Under the pieces are notes generated by a model. The model had not been told where the DNA came from. It saw only the letters and a list, made by a program, of their open reading frames with translations, and did not search any database. Positions 7,892 to 18,384 of a DNA stretch of 48,009 nucleotides are shown here, piece by piece. This DNA comes from an uncultured Geobacteraceae bacterium (GTDB lineage Bacteria > Desulfobacterota > Desulfuromonadia > Geobacterales > Pseudopelobacteraceae): positions 1 through 48,009 of the forward strand of contig CAJAFV010000018.1 of assembly GCA_903939115.1 (NCBI GenBank). Direction: 5' to 3'. The translations under genes and the position numbers were made by a program. Each line of letters begins with the position of its first letter. Position 1 is the stretch's first letter.

Positions 7892-8530
7892 CTATTCGAT
7901 TAGCCCGTGGTGGATGCCGTAACTGATTATTTCAGCAGTTGTTCTGAGGTGAAGTTTTTCGAGAATGCGTGACCTGTAGGTGCTGATTGTTTTAACACTC
8001 AAGGAGAGATCGCCGGCGATTTCTGTGAGGGTTTTACCGGCTGTCATCATGCAGGCCATCTGGTACTCGCGATCGGAGAGGGTCTCGGGCATAGGCATAG
8101 CATCCCTCTTGTCACTGATAGCGTCGACCAGTAGATCACTCTGAGACGACGTCACATACCTCCTGCCGGTCATGACTTTCTCGATTGCTTCTTTGAGTAC
8201 AGCCGCTTCGCTCCCCTTGTTTACATAGCCGGCCGCTCCTGCACGAAGCGCTCGAACCGCATATTGTTCCTCCGGATGGGTACTTAAGATGATCACGGGT
8301 AGTTTCGGAGCCCGCTGATTGAGAAGTTTCAACACGCTCAATCCGTTCAGGTCCGGTAAAGAGATATCAAGGAGCACCAGATCGTATTCATGGGAATTAA
8401 CCATTTTTATGGCCTGTTGACCATCCGATGCTTCATCAAATTCTACCGGTTGTTCCAAAACATCCTGAAGAATTCTGATAACCCCCTGCCTGACTATGGC
8501 GTGGTCTTCAACGATCAGCAGCCTTTTCAT
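7892..8530 (-). CDS. NarL/FixJ-type response regulator
   Basis: The 212-residue protein has a receiver domain (1-120) with acidic pocket E8/D9 (IVEDH), phospho-acceptor Asp55 (LLDISLPD), and Lys near residue 105 (GYVNKGS). A LuxR-type helix-turn-helix follows at about 146-205 (LSDREYQMACM, SVKTISTYRSRILEKL). It would bind DNA as a dimer when phosphorylated by the kinase encoded immediately upstream. The two genes overlap by 4 nt (ATGA), so they are co-translated partners. Nearby targets could be ompW and the oxidase genes; the 13-bp repeats at 7735-7770 are a candidate site. The signal is unknown. Confidence 0.93.
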   Translation of the reverse strand: MKRLLIVEDHAIVRQGVIRILQDVLEQPVEFDEASDGQQAIKMVNSHEYDLVLLDISLPDLNGLSVLKLLNQRAPKLPVIILSTHPEEQYAVRALRAGAAGYVNKGSEAAVLKEAIEKVMTGRRYVTSSQSDLLVDAISDKRDAMPMPETLSDREYQMACMMTAGKTLTEIAGDLSLSVKTISTYRSRILEKLHLRTTAEIISYGIHHGLIE

Positions 8531-10530
8531 TCTGTAATTTCTCCCGTATCAAGCGGAACTGTCAGGTGCAAAATGGTGCCGCATCCCGGTTTTCCGTATA
8601 TTTCCATTTTTCCCCGACAGATTCTTGTACGCTCCAGCATTCCCATTATGCCATACGCTTCCGAGGAATCAATCTGTTCGTGAGAGATGCCGCAACCATT
8701 GTCGGATATTTCCAGAATCAGGTTTCTATCTCTTTTACACAGCGAAACACTGACTTCTGTCGCACGTGCGTGACGGACAATATTCGTAAACCCCTCCTGA
8801 ACAATGCGCATCACCGCTGTTGCTGTATTCTGATCAAGCGGATCGACGTCCTCGTTCAACATTACGTAACATTCAAGTCCGCTGCGTTTGCTGAATTCTG
8901 CCACATACCATTCGACTGCCGCCGAGAGACCCATGCTGTCAAGAAGGGGCGGACGCAGATCTGCGGCGATTCTCTGTACACTCATGGTTAACTGCTCGAC
9001 GCTCATGCGCATTTCATTGACACGCTCATGCAAGTCACGACAGTCCACTGGTATCCTGCGTTCTATCCATTCAAGGTCGAGTTTAAGAACGGTAATATTC
9101 TGTCCTATCTCGTCATGAATATCACGGGCCATCGCCAGTCGCTCCCCTTCCTGGACCTTCTGAAGATGTTCGCCTAAAGCACGAAGTTTCTTGTTAAGAT
9201 CTGTCAGGGTCTCTTCTGATTTCATCCGCTCCGTTATGTCCCGAATGACGGCCACATGAACCTGACGTCCCAAATAGTTGAAATAACTGACGGATATTTC
9301 GACAGGAAATACCATACCGTTTTTTTTGCGATGCAATCGAAACGGGATCAACGTTTCATTATTGCGTATCGATTTTTCAGTAAAGGAAGGTTCGGCGGAT
9401 ATATCAACATGCCTCATGTACATGAATTCTTCTTTCGTGAATCCGTACATTCTGAGCGCAGCACCATTAACATCTATTATTTGGCCGGTTTCCCAATAGT
9501 GCATCAAGACGGCATCTGACTCCATTTCAAACAGGCGGCGATACCTCTCTTCACTGTTTTTGAGTGCTTCTTCGGTCTCTTTGCGCGCAGTAATATCGTG
9601 ATGTGTTATCAACGCACCACCTTCACCACCGAGGCCGAACGGCACTACGGTCATAAAAAACCATTGTTTTTGCTGCGGACTGTGGCAGGGATATTCGAGC
9701 GTGTACTGCCCCAGCGTCCCGTTCTGAACCGCTTCAATTCCCGCTATTGTATGCGCAGCATCGAATTCATTATTCGTACCCGCCCGACGGCAGATATCGA
9801 TATAATTAGCCCCCACAGCCACCTCAGAAGAATCGGCCGCGTTGTTATTGTTAGCAAAGGTCATCCACGCTCGATTAACAGCGATGATACGGCCACAGCG
9901 GTCAATCACGGCTATATGTGAAGATAGCGACTGCACTATTGTATGATTTACCTCCCCTCTGACCCGCAGAGATTCTTCGACCCGCGTACGCGCAGACAAA
10001 TCGACAAGTGCTAATCGACACTCCCGCCCTGCCCTGGCAACGACCGCCTCGATATGCACGCAGAGAGGATCGCCCCCCGTGCGCTCAAGCGAAAATTCGC
10101 ACGATTCCTTACCTCGGTTTAGAAACACTTTATCGAGAAATGCTGAGAATAGTCGGCAGGTTTCTTCTGAGACCAGTCTCCTGAAGGAACATCCGAGCAA
10201 CCGGGAGCGTTCAACCCCGACGAGGGCAGCGGCGGTTAGATTCACGGCAGTGACATTCCCCTCACGATCAAGGGTTACATAACCGACCGGGGCAAAATCA
10301 TAGAGATCCGTGTACGTTTCCAAAGCTGCCTCAACCGCACGCCTGACCTGGCAGAGTTCCGCATTCTGCAACTCAAGGGTGATCTTCTTGCCTTGAAGTT
10401 CATGGATGAGGCGGCAGATTTCTTCCTCGGTCCGAGGAACACACAATTCAGCCGCATTCAAAAATAGCGGCGATGCCGTAAGACAATGAGATTCCTCACC
10501 TTCATTATGCGGGATTGTCTTTTCAGCCAT
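8527..10530 (-). CDS. Soluble PAS-domain histidine kinase (HisKA_3)
   Basis: The 667-residue kinase has no membrane helix. After an N-terminal coiled region (about 30-70) come three PAS-like domains, at about 72-180, 195-320 and 325-440. PAS2 contains IAVIDRCGRIIAVNRAWM; PAS3 contains IDVNGAALRMYGFTKEEF and an ITER exit. A HisKA_3 domain at about 450-530 carries the phospho-acceptor His in MARDIHDEIGQN. The GHKL ATPase domain at about 560-660 has DNGCGIS and YGIMGMLERTR. This is the NarX/DegS-type kinase that pairs with LuxR-type regulators, and the regulator gene overlaps its 3' end by 4 nt. Cytoplasmic PAS domains and oxidase neighbours suggest redox, O2 or haem sensing; no specific cofactor motif is evident. 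The ribosome site (AGGG) is weak. Confidence 0.92.
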   Translation of the reverse strand: MAEKTIPHNEGEESHCLTASPLFLNAAELCVPRTEEEICRLIHELQGKKITLELQNAELCQVRRAVEAALETYTDLYDFAPVGYVTLDREGNVTAVNLTAAALVGVERSRLLGCSFRRLVSEETCRLFSAFLDKVFLNRGKESCEFSLERTGGDPLCVHIEAVVARAGRECRLALVDLSARTRVEESLRVRGEVNHTIVQSLSSHIAVIDRCGRIIAVNRAWMTFANNNNAADSSEVAVGANYIDICRRAGTNNEFDAAHTIAGIEAVQNGTLGQYTLEYPCHSPQQKQWFFMTVVPFGLGGEGGALITHHDITARKETEEALKNSEERYRRLFEMESDAVLMHYWETGQIIDVNGAALRMYGFTKEEFMYMRHVDISAEPSFTEKSIRNNETLIPFRLHRKKNGMVFPVEISVSYFNYLGRQVHVAVIRDITERMKSEETLTDLNKKLRALGEHLQKVQEGERLAMARDIHDEIGQNITVLKLDLEWIERRIPVDCRDLHERVNEMRMSVEQLTMSVQRIAADLRPPLLDSMGLSAAVEWYVAEFSKRSGLECYVMLNEDVDPLDQNTATAVMRIVQEGFTNIVRHARATEVSVSLCKRDRNLILEISDNGCGISHEQIDSSEAYGIMGMLERTRICRGKMEIYGKPGCGTILHLTVPLDTGEITE

Positions 10531-10588
10531 GGTGTGCCCTGTAGAATATCCTTTTAAATTAGTTACGGCAGAACCGAATGAAATATTT

Positions 10589-12241
10589 TTAAACCCTTTC
10601 CAGATGAATCACTGAATCAGCAAGCGAGAGACAGGCGGGACGGTGGCTGACTACCAGCATGGTCGTGCCCCCGGCGTTTCTAAACCGTGCGTGCAGACGC
10701 GACACAACTTCTCGCTCCGTTGCTGCATCCAACCCCTCGGTAGGTTCATCGAGTATCAGTATCGGCGCATTCTTGTAGAGTGCCCGCGCTAGAGCAATTC
10801 TGCGCGCCTCCCCGCCTGAAACGGCACAACCATTGATTCCAACCGCTGTTTCAAGTCCCAGGGGAAGTTCTGCTATCCACGTATTCAGGCCGCTGTCCCA
10901 GAGTATCCGCTGCAGAAATCCATCATCAGGGGGTGCGTCGCCCAGAAGGATATTCTCACGGATGGTACTGTTGAACAGGTGGGGACGTTGAGGAACGGCA
11001 GCAATCATGGCGATCAAGGTATCTTTCGACAGCTCACGTATCTCGACTCCGCCGACAGTCACACTTCCTTCATAGTCACGGAAACGGAGTAGCACCTCAA
11101 CCAGAAGGCTTTTACCGGCTCCACTGCTCCCTGTCAACACAACACTTCCACCTGCGGGCACAGTCAGAGAAAAATTTCGTACCACCGGTTCTCCCGGAAG
11201 ATACGAGGCTGATACGTTTCTGAAGCAGATTCCGGTGCCTGTCGCCACGGCAATCGTTATATTACTGTCGGGAACCGGTATGGGTGCATCTGCCAGCTCG
11301 AAGATGCGGGCGGCGGACTCTCGTGCGGCAGGTAGCAGCATCAAAGCCGAAGGGAGCTGACCCGCCGCTTCGAACGTCGCCGCAGAAAACAGCAGCAGCA
11401 TAACCAGGTTCGGGGGAGACAGCTGGTGGAAGATGACCTGCATACCGGCTACCACCAGCACGGCAGCGACTCCGGAACCGGCACAAAAGGCCATTCCGCC
11501 AAGAGTCAGGCCATGTATACGGCCCAGGCGCTCCTGCTCATCGATCAACCTCTCTGACAAACGATCAACCAATGCGGCCTGACGATCTACCGCTCCGAGC
11601 AGTATCAGCTCTTCGATCCCCTGGAATCCTTCAGTCACCTTGTTACGCAGTTCCGCAGCCAACAGTGTGGATCGCCTTCCCGGTTCCTCCGAAAAGCGGC
11701 GCACCAGCAATGGGAGAACACCCCCTGCAAGCAGTAGAAACGACAGCATCACCACTGCGGATGGTGTGCTGAGCCAGAGGAGAAACACGAGTGCTGCCAC
11801 ATTAGAAATTGTTCCCACCGCAAGCGGTGCTACAATTTTAAGATAGAAGGTTTCCAGAGCGTCTACATCGGCGCGCAGTCTTCCGGACACATCGCCGCCG
11901 GAGTATCGCTCCAGACAGGCGGGAGCCAAAGGAATGAAACGTTTGAACAGCCATAACCGCAGTTCCGAAAGAATTCTGAAGGTTGCCTCGTGGGTGACCA
12001 GTCTCTCGGCATAACGGCCTACGGTTCTTACTATTGCCAGGAAACGAATACATGCCGAGGGATAGAAATAATTAAACGCCACACCACTGGCGCCGGACAC
12101 AGCCATTGAGGCGATAAACCAGCCCGAAACGGCCATCAACACAACATTTGCCGCAATCACCACGACACCCAGTATAATGCCGGCTGACATCCAGGTCCAT
12201 TGACCGCGTGATATGCTCAGAAAGCGAACCAGCCGGTTCAA
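10589..12241 (-). CDS. cydC: CydC subunit of the CydDC thiol exporter
   Basis: The 550-residue half-transporter has about six N-terminal membrane helices (20-300) and a C-terminal ABC ATPase. The latter has Walker A GSSGAGKS near residue 370, signature SGGEARRIALARAL near 480, and Walker B ILILDEPTEGLD near 500. The N-terminal AVSGWFIASMAVSG and GRYAERLVTHE motifs are typical of CydC. CydDC exports cysteine/glutathione to the periplasm and is required to assemble cytochrome bd, consistent with cydAB about 4 kb downstream on the same strand. The start overlaps the cydD stop by 4 nt. A two-component system follows 58 nt later. Confidence 0.93.
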   Translation of the reverse strand: MNRLVRFLSISRGQWTWMSAGIILGVVVIAANVVLMAVSGWFIASMAVSGASGVAFNYFYPSACIRFLAIVRTVGRYAERLVTHEATFRILSELRLWLFKRFIPLAPACLERYSGGDVSGRLRADVDALETFYLKIVAPLAVGTISNVAALVFLLWLSTPSAVVMLSFLLLAGGVLPLLVRRFSEEPGRRSTLLAAELRNKVTEGFQGIEELILLGAVDRQAALVDRLSERLIDEQERLGRIHGLTLGGMAFCAGSGVAAVLVVAGMQVIFHQLSPPNLVMLLLFSAATFEAAGQLPSALMLLPAARESAARIFELADAPIPVPDSNITIAVATGTGICFRNVSASYLPGEPVVRNFSLTVPAGGSVVLTGSSGAGKSLLVEVLLRFRDYEGSVTVGGVEIRELSKDTLIAMIAAVPQRPHLFNSTIRENILLGDAPPDDGFLQRILWDSGLNTWIAELPLGLETAVGINGCAVSGGEARRIALARALYKNAPILILDEPTEGLDAATEREVVSRLHARFRNAGGTTMLVVSHRPACLSLADSVIHLERV

Positions 12242-13980
12242 ACTACAGCCTCCCTGTATCTCAGATAATCTGCAGATGAAACAATCCTTTGTATACGTCC
12301 ATCGATCATTTCCGCTACGGCATCAACATGTGACAGCGTCGGCTCGCGATGGCTGATAACCAGGACCGTACGCCCATGCGCCAGCCTTTTCAACGAATCG
12401 CACACCAGTCGTTCATTTTCGGTATCAAGTCCGGCAGTCGGCTCGTCCAGAATCACAAGGGTGGCCTGACACATGTATGCCCTGGCAAGGGCAAGCCGCC
12501 TCAATTCTCCCCCCGACAGTCCTGCGCCACGGTCCCCCAGGATGGAATCAAGTCCGTTGGGAAGGCGGGCGATAAACTGGACGGCTGCTGCTGCTTCAAG
12601 AGCCGCATTAATCTGGATGTCATCAGCATCCGGGCACCCGAGAAGGAGGTTTTCACGCACCGACCCCGATGTAAAAAAAGGGGCCTGCGGCACCCAGGCC
12701 AATCTGGCCCGCCATGAATCCGGCTCAAGCGTGGTGAGATCCAGACCGTTGACAAGAATACGGCCTGATTCCGGCCTCGCCAAACCCGCCAGAAGCCTTG
12801 CCAGGGTGGTCTTGCCACCACCGCTTTCCCCGACGAGGGCGGTGATGCTGCCGGCCGGCAAGGTCAGATCAACTCCGGTGACTCCCCCCCGGTTGCTGCC
12901 GTATCGGTACGATACTCCCTCAAAGACAACGGCGGGCGGGCCGTCCGGTGACAACAAGATTCCCGCAAAACCGGCGGGCAGGGGTTTGGTCAAAAGTGGT
13001 GCTATCCGCTCTGCGGCAGCTACTCCCTGCATTCTGGCGTGATACGAGAGTCCAAGGTTACGAAGCGGTAGATAAAATTCCGGTGCCAGAAGAAGGATGA
13101 ATAGACCTTCCTTAAGTGTGAGCACCCCCCATAAAAGCCGAAAACCGATGATTACCGCAACCACTGCCGTCCCGACAGTCGCGAAAAATTCGAGGGCGAA
13201 TGCCGACAAAAAAGCCACTCGCAATATGCCCATAGTTGCGGAGCGGTACTCCTCAGAAACGCGGGCCAATACCGTTGCTTCCTTTTGCGCGGCTCCGAAG
13301 ATAATAAGATCCGGCAACCCCTGTACGAGGTCAAGCAGATGACCGGCCATACGTGAGAGGCGGTTCCACTGGCGACGATGAAGGCTTTCAGAGCCACGAC
13401 CGATCAAAACCATGAATAAGGGGATAAAAGGTGCCGACAGGAGTAAAACCAGACTGGAACGCCACTCGGAGGGAATAATTATGAGCAGGAACATCGGCGG
13501 CAGGATTGCCGCCAGAGAAAGTTGCGGGAGAAATCGAGTGAAATAGGGTTCCAGTTCATCGACACCCCTGATAACGGTTTCAATCAACGGCCCGGTTTCA
13601 TCGCCGGCCAGGCCGGACGGCCCCAACATTTGAATTTTCCGGTACAGCCTGCTGCGCACCGTCTGCTTGATCCACGCGGCAGCTGCCGCCGATCTGCTTT
13701 CCATGAAATAGGTGCAGAGACTTCTTCCTGCTGCCAGCAGAACCAGAAGTACCGCAAGCGGCATAAGCGCATCAGCGCCTTCTCCCTGCAGAACAACGCG
13801 TTGACAGGCTGTCGCAAGGAAATTGGCTTGAAAAACGACTAATACCCCTATACCGGTGGCAAGGCCGATAATACTCAATAGGAGCGGCCGGATTTTTTTG
13901 GCTTCAGCAAACAGCCAGCGCTCTGCTCCGGGATCCCGCTGAGCGCAGCTGTCAGTTCCTTCTTCAGGCTGTTCAGTCAT
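12238..13980 (-). CDS. cydD: CydD subunit of the CydDC thiol exporter
   Basis: The 580-residue half-transporter starts with a short charged leader, then six membrane helices (about 30-320) and an ABC ATPase. The latter has Walker A GESGGGKTT near residue 395, signature LSGGELRRLALARA and Walker B LVILDEPTAGLD. FLSAFALEFFATVGTA and LLLAPEFYLPLRNLG are characteristic of CydD. It acts as a heterodimer with CydC in the inner membrane. The gene begins 27 nt after the guaA stop on the same strand. A short palindrome, TACGCA-CTC-TGCGTA (13981-13995), abuts the start codon and the ribosome site is weak, so initiation there may be inefficient or regulated. Confidence 0.93.
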   Translation of the reverse strand: MTEQPEEGTDSCAQRDPGAERWLFAEAKKIRPLLLSIIGLATGIGVLVVFQANFLATACQRVVLQGEGADALMPLAVLLVLLAAGRSLCTYFMESRSAAAAAWIKQTVRSRLYRKIQMLGPSGLAGDETGPLIETVIRGVDELEPYFTRFLPQLSLAAILPPMFLLIIIPSEWRSSLVLLLSAPFIPLFMVLIGRGSESLHRRQWNRLSRMAGHLLDLVQGLPDLIIFGAAQKEATVLARVSEEYRSATMGILRVAFLSAFALEFFATVGTAVVAVIIGFRLLWGVLTLKEGLFILLLAPEFYLPLRNLGLSYHARMQGVAAAERIAPLLTKPLPAGFAGILLSPDGPPAVVFEGVSYRYGSNRGGVTGVDLTLPAGSITALVGESGGGKTTLARLLAGLARPESGRILVNGLDLTTLEPDSWRARLAWVPQAPFFTSGSVRENLLLGCPDADDIQINAALEAAAAVQFIARLPNGLDSILGDRGAGLSGGELRRLALARAYMCQATLVILDEPTAGLDTENERLVCDSLKRLAHGRTVLVISHREPTLSHVDAVAEMIDGRIQRIVSSADYLRYREAVV

Positions 13981-14007
13981 TACGCACTCTGCGTACGGAT
14001 GCGGAAA

Positions 14008-15567
14008 TTATTCCCACTCGATTGTAGCGGGAGGTTTACTGGAAATGTCATAGACAACCCGGTTAATGCCCTTAACTTCATTGATAATTCGGCCGCTGAT
14101 ACGGGCGAGATCCTCATACGGCATAGGGTACCAACCGGCTGTCATGAAATCTTTGGTCTCTACCGCCCGCAGTGCGACGACGTATTCATATGTTCGGCCA
14201 TCACCCATGACACCAACGCTTTTGACCGGCAGAAATACGGCAAAGGCCTGGCTGATCTTGTCGTAATGACCTGTGGAGTAGAGCTCTTCAATATAAATAG
14301 CGTCGGCACGGCGCAGAATTTCGCAGTACTCTTTTTTCACTTCACCAAGAATCCGCACACCGAGACCGGGGCCGGGAAACGGGTGACGCCAGACCATTTG
14401 ACGGGGGAGACCAAGCTCTTCGCCTATGGCTCTTACCTCATCCTTGAACAGTTCTCTGAGCGGTTCAAGCAGTTTGAGTTTCATATATTCCGGCAGTCCG
14501 CCAACATTGTGATGACTTTTAATATTATGGGCTTTACCGGTTTTTGCACCGGCCGATTCAATAACGTCAGGATAGATGGTCCCCTGAGCCAGCCAGTTGG
14601 CGTCTTTAACCAGCTTCGACTGCTCTTCAAAAATATCTACGAACAGGCCGCCGATGATCTTGCGCTTTTTTTCCGGATCACTCACACCTGCCAGAGCCGA
14701 CAGAAATCGCTCCTCGGCATCCACCCGGATCACCTTGACACCCAGATTCTGCGCAAAGGTGGACATGACCTGATCACCCTCCCCCAGACGCAGCAGACCG
14801 TTGTCGACAAAAACGCAGACCAGTTGATCACCGATGGCGCGGTGGATCATAGCGGCAGCAACCGAAGAGTCGACGCCGCCGGAAAGGCCGAGGATGACCG
14901 TATCACCGCCGACCTGGGTACGGATGCGATGTATAGAGTCCTCGATAATCTGGCCGGGAGTCCATTCCCCTGTACAGCCACAAACTTTCCGCACGAACGT
15001 ATCGATGAACTGTTCACCGCGCGGCGTATGGTTGACCTCTGGATGAAACTGAACGCCATAAAGATTTCTACTGACATCCTGGATAGCGCAAACCGGCGCA
15101 TTAGAACTCTCTGCAACTATTTCGAAGCCATCCGGAACACGGGCGACGTGGTCGCCATGACTCATCCAGACAGAGCTTTTCCCTTCGACAAAGAAACCAT
15201 CAAAAAGCGGCCCCGGCAGCCTGAGTGCAGCCAGATCAGCATGGCCAAACTCACGCTTGCCAGCCGGCACGACTTCGCCACCAAAGTGGCGACTCATCAA
15301 CTGCATGCCATAGCAGATGCCAAGTACCGGCACGCCAAGCTCAAACAGTTCTTCAGCAACGGAAGGCGCACCTTCGTCATAAACAGAACAGGGACCACCC
15401 GACAGAATGATGCCACTCGGAGCAAAGGCGCGGATTGCGGTAAGATCCATATCAAACGGATGCAGTTCACAGAAGACATGAGCTTCGCGAACGCGGCGGG
15501 CGATCAATTGTGTGTATTGAGAACCGAAATCGAGTATCAGAATTTTCTGGCTGTGAATGTCTGACAT
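14008..15567 (-). CDS. guaA: GMP synthase (glutamine-hydrolysing)
   Basis: The 519-residue protein converts XMP to GMP using glutamine and ATP. The N-terminal class I amidotransferase domain has the nucleophile Cys85 in GICYGMQ and the His-Glu pair in FHPEVNHT. The ATP-pyrophosphatase domain has the P-loop GLSGGVDSS near residue 228. The C-terminal dimerisation domain ends in the family signature [11 protein letters not shown]. Length is normal. The ATG at 15567 has AAAGG upstream. It lies 77 nt after guaB, so the two steps from IMP to GMP are encoded together, separated only by a hairpin. Confidence 0.98.
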   Translation of the reverse strand: MSDIHSQKILILDFGSQYTQLIARRVREAHVFCELHPFDMDLTAIRAFAPSGIILSGGPCSVYDEGAPSVAEELFELGVPVLGICYGMQLMSRHFGGEVVPAGKREFGHADLAALRLPGPLFDGFFVEGKSSVWMSHGDHVARVPDGFEIVAESSNAPVCAIQDVSRNLYGVQFHPEVNHTPRGEQFIDTFVRKVCGCTGEWTPGQIIEDSIHRIRTQVGGDTVILGLSGGVDSSVAAAMIHRAIGDQLVCVFVDNGLLRLGEGDQVMSTFAQNLGVKVIRVDAEERFLSALAGVSDPEKKRKIIGGLFVDIFEEQSKLVKDANWLAQGTIYPDVIESAGAKTGKAHNIKSHHNVGGLPEYMKLKLLEPLRELFKDEVRAIGEELGLPRQMVWRHPFPGPGLGVRILGEVKKEYCEILRRADAIYIEELYSTGHYDKISQAFAVFLPVKSVGVMGDGRTYEYVVALRAVETKDFMTAGWYPMPYEDLARISGRIINEVKGINRVVYDISSKPPATIEWE

Positions 15568-15600
15568 AGTAACCTTTCTTTAAAAACAGGACAGGACGTT

Positions 15601-15631
15601 AAATGCCCCGGTTGTACGACCCGGGGCATTT
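15601..15631 (-). terminator. Hairpin between guaB and guaA
   Basis: A perfect 11-bp GC-rich stem (AAATGCCCCGG / CCGGGGCATTT) has a 9-nt loop, placed 14 bp past the guaB stop. On the minus strand the T content after the stem is low, so it may be an attenuator or an RNA-stability element that lowers guaA relative to guaB rather than a full stop. Confidence 0.55.
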
Positions 15632-15644
15632 CCGTTCAGGATTG

Positions 15645-17138
<1,494 letters not shown>

Positions 17139-17145
17139 TTAAGAG

Positions 17146-17174
17146 AAGTTAGTACACCGAATCGGGCAAGTCAA
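17146..17174 (-). promoter_or_regulatory. guaB: Candidate guaB promoter
   Basis: On the minus strand TTGACT (17169-17174) and TAACTT (17146-17151) are 17 bp apart, and the -10 lies about 32 bp before the guaB ATG. The -35 is strong (5 of 6) and the -10 moderate. Confidence 0.45.
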
Positions 17175-17271
17175 GGGAAATGGAGTGACGGTTTTGTATA
17201 CTCATTTTGAAGTATTAACCGTGACTTACAATCATTTTATCCATTTCATGATAACGCCTTGCAATTGCCTG

Positions 17272-17295
17272 TTCCCCCTCATTATATGGGGGGAA
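17272..17295 (-). other. Small hairpin after the M42 peptidase gene
   Basis: TTCCCCC (17272-17278) and GGGGGAA (17289-17295) form a 7-bp stem with a 10-nt loop, 13 bp past the peptidase stop. There is no T-run on the minus strand, so it is only a weak terminator or processing-site candidate. Confidence 0.3.
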
Positions 17296-17307
17296 GAGCG
17301 TTACGGA

Positions 17308-18381
17308 TCAGCTCGGAATAAACTCTTCCCGTGAGGAAATTTTTCCAAGCGTTGCAACGATTAACCTGGCAGCATTTTCCAGATCTCCCAGTGAGACCGT
17401 CTCAATCGGCGTATGCATATAGCGAAGTGGTATTTTGACCAGTGCCGTAGCGACACCACCACGCGAAATCTGCATGGCATTGGCATCCGTGCCGGTGGCA
17501 CGAGGGCTTGCGGTATGCTGGATCGCTATTTTTTCTTTCCCGGCGGTTATCGAAAGCAGCTCAAACAGATGCGGGTTGATATTGGCTCCACGAGCAAGTA
17601 TCGGCCCTTTACCGAGCGCAACCTCACCGTTATGTTTCTTCTCCACGTCCGGTTGGTCAGTGGCAAAATCGACCTCAACGCAGATGCCTACATCAGGGTT
17701 GATCGTGTAGCAGCTGGTTGTCCCGCCACGCAGACCGATCTCTTCCTGTACTGAAGAAACGCCATATAGATCGATAGCCAGTTTTTTCCCCGAAGCCGCT
17801 ACGAGTCGTAAAACTTCGGCAACCACAAAACAACCGGCCTTGTCATCAAAACCGCGTGACGAGACCCGATCGTTTTGCAGGCGGGTGAAGGAGCTCTCAA
17901 AGGTAACGGCATCCCCTACCCTGACCAGCTTTTGAGCTTCTTTTTTGTCACTTGCGCCGATGTCGATATATTGTGACTCCAGTTTGACGACAGTTTCACG
18001 ATCCTTGTTGTCCATCAGATGAATCGGCTTTTTACCGATCACTCCCGGCAACGCTCCGTTGGCGGTATGCACGGCAACCCGCTTGCCCGGCGTCAGATGG
18101 GCGTCAACTCCACCGACTGCGGCAAAATAGAGAAAGCCCTTATCGTCAATGTACTTTACCTGAAGGCCGACCTCGTCTATATGGCCGACAATCATCACTC
18201 GCGGAAGATTTTTCCCCTTTCCGCTGATACGGGCATAGACATTTCCCATAACATCTGTTGTCAGCTCGTCGCAAAACGGACCGACATAATCGCGAAAAAC
18301 CCGCTGGGCCGGCTGTTCATAACCGGAAGGACTCGGGGCATCAAGCAGCTGTTCAAGAAATTTCAGAGATTCTTTACGCAT
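17308..18381 (-). CDS. M42 family metallo-aminopeptidase
   Basis: The 357-residue protein matches the FrvX/glutamyl-aminopeptidase group of cocatalytic zinc/cobalt enzymes. Metal and catalytic motifs are in the expected order: VGHIDEVG near residue 67, RGFDDKAGCF near 180, SSVQEEIGLRGG near 212, VEVDFATD near 237, and a C-terminal His in RYMHTPIE. A PDZ-like insert lies at about 70-160. It is expected to form a cytoplasmic dodecamer that trims peptides to amino acids. The ATG at 18381 is 3 nt after the upstream radical-SAM stop, with GAGGTG as ribosome site, so the two genes are probably co-transcribed. Confidence 0.92.
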   Translation of the reverse strand: MRKESLKFLEQLLDAPSPSGYEQPAQRVFRDYVGPFCDELTTDVMGNVYARISGKGKNLPRVMIVGHIDEVGLQVKYIDDKGFLYFAAVGGVDAHLTPGKRVAVHTANGALPGVIGKKPIHLMDNKDRETVVKLESQYIDIGASDKKEAQKLVRVGDAVTFESSFTRLQNDRVSSRGFDDKAGCFVVAEVLRLVAASGKKLAIDLYGVSSVQEEIGLRGGTTSCYTINPDVGICVEVDFATDQPDVEKKHNGEVALGKGPILARGANINPHLFELLSITAGKEKIAIQHTASPRATGTDANAMQISRGGVATALVKIPLRYMHTPIETVSLGDLENAARLIVATLGKISSREEFIPS

Positions 18382-18384
18382 AAG

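Noticed and set aside
13999..15564. A 521-codon open frame on the plus strand, antisense to guaA
   Set aside because: guaA on the minus strand has every catalytic motif. The antisense product has no recognisable domain or ribosome site, and long antisense frames arise from codon bias.
17215..17310. In-frame 31-codon continuation after the UGA stop of the M42 peptidase, suggestive of readthrough or selenocysteine
   Set aside because: The peptidase is already full length, no selenocysteine-type hairpin is adjacent, and 31 open codons are expected by chance fairly often.
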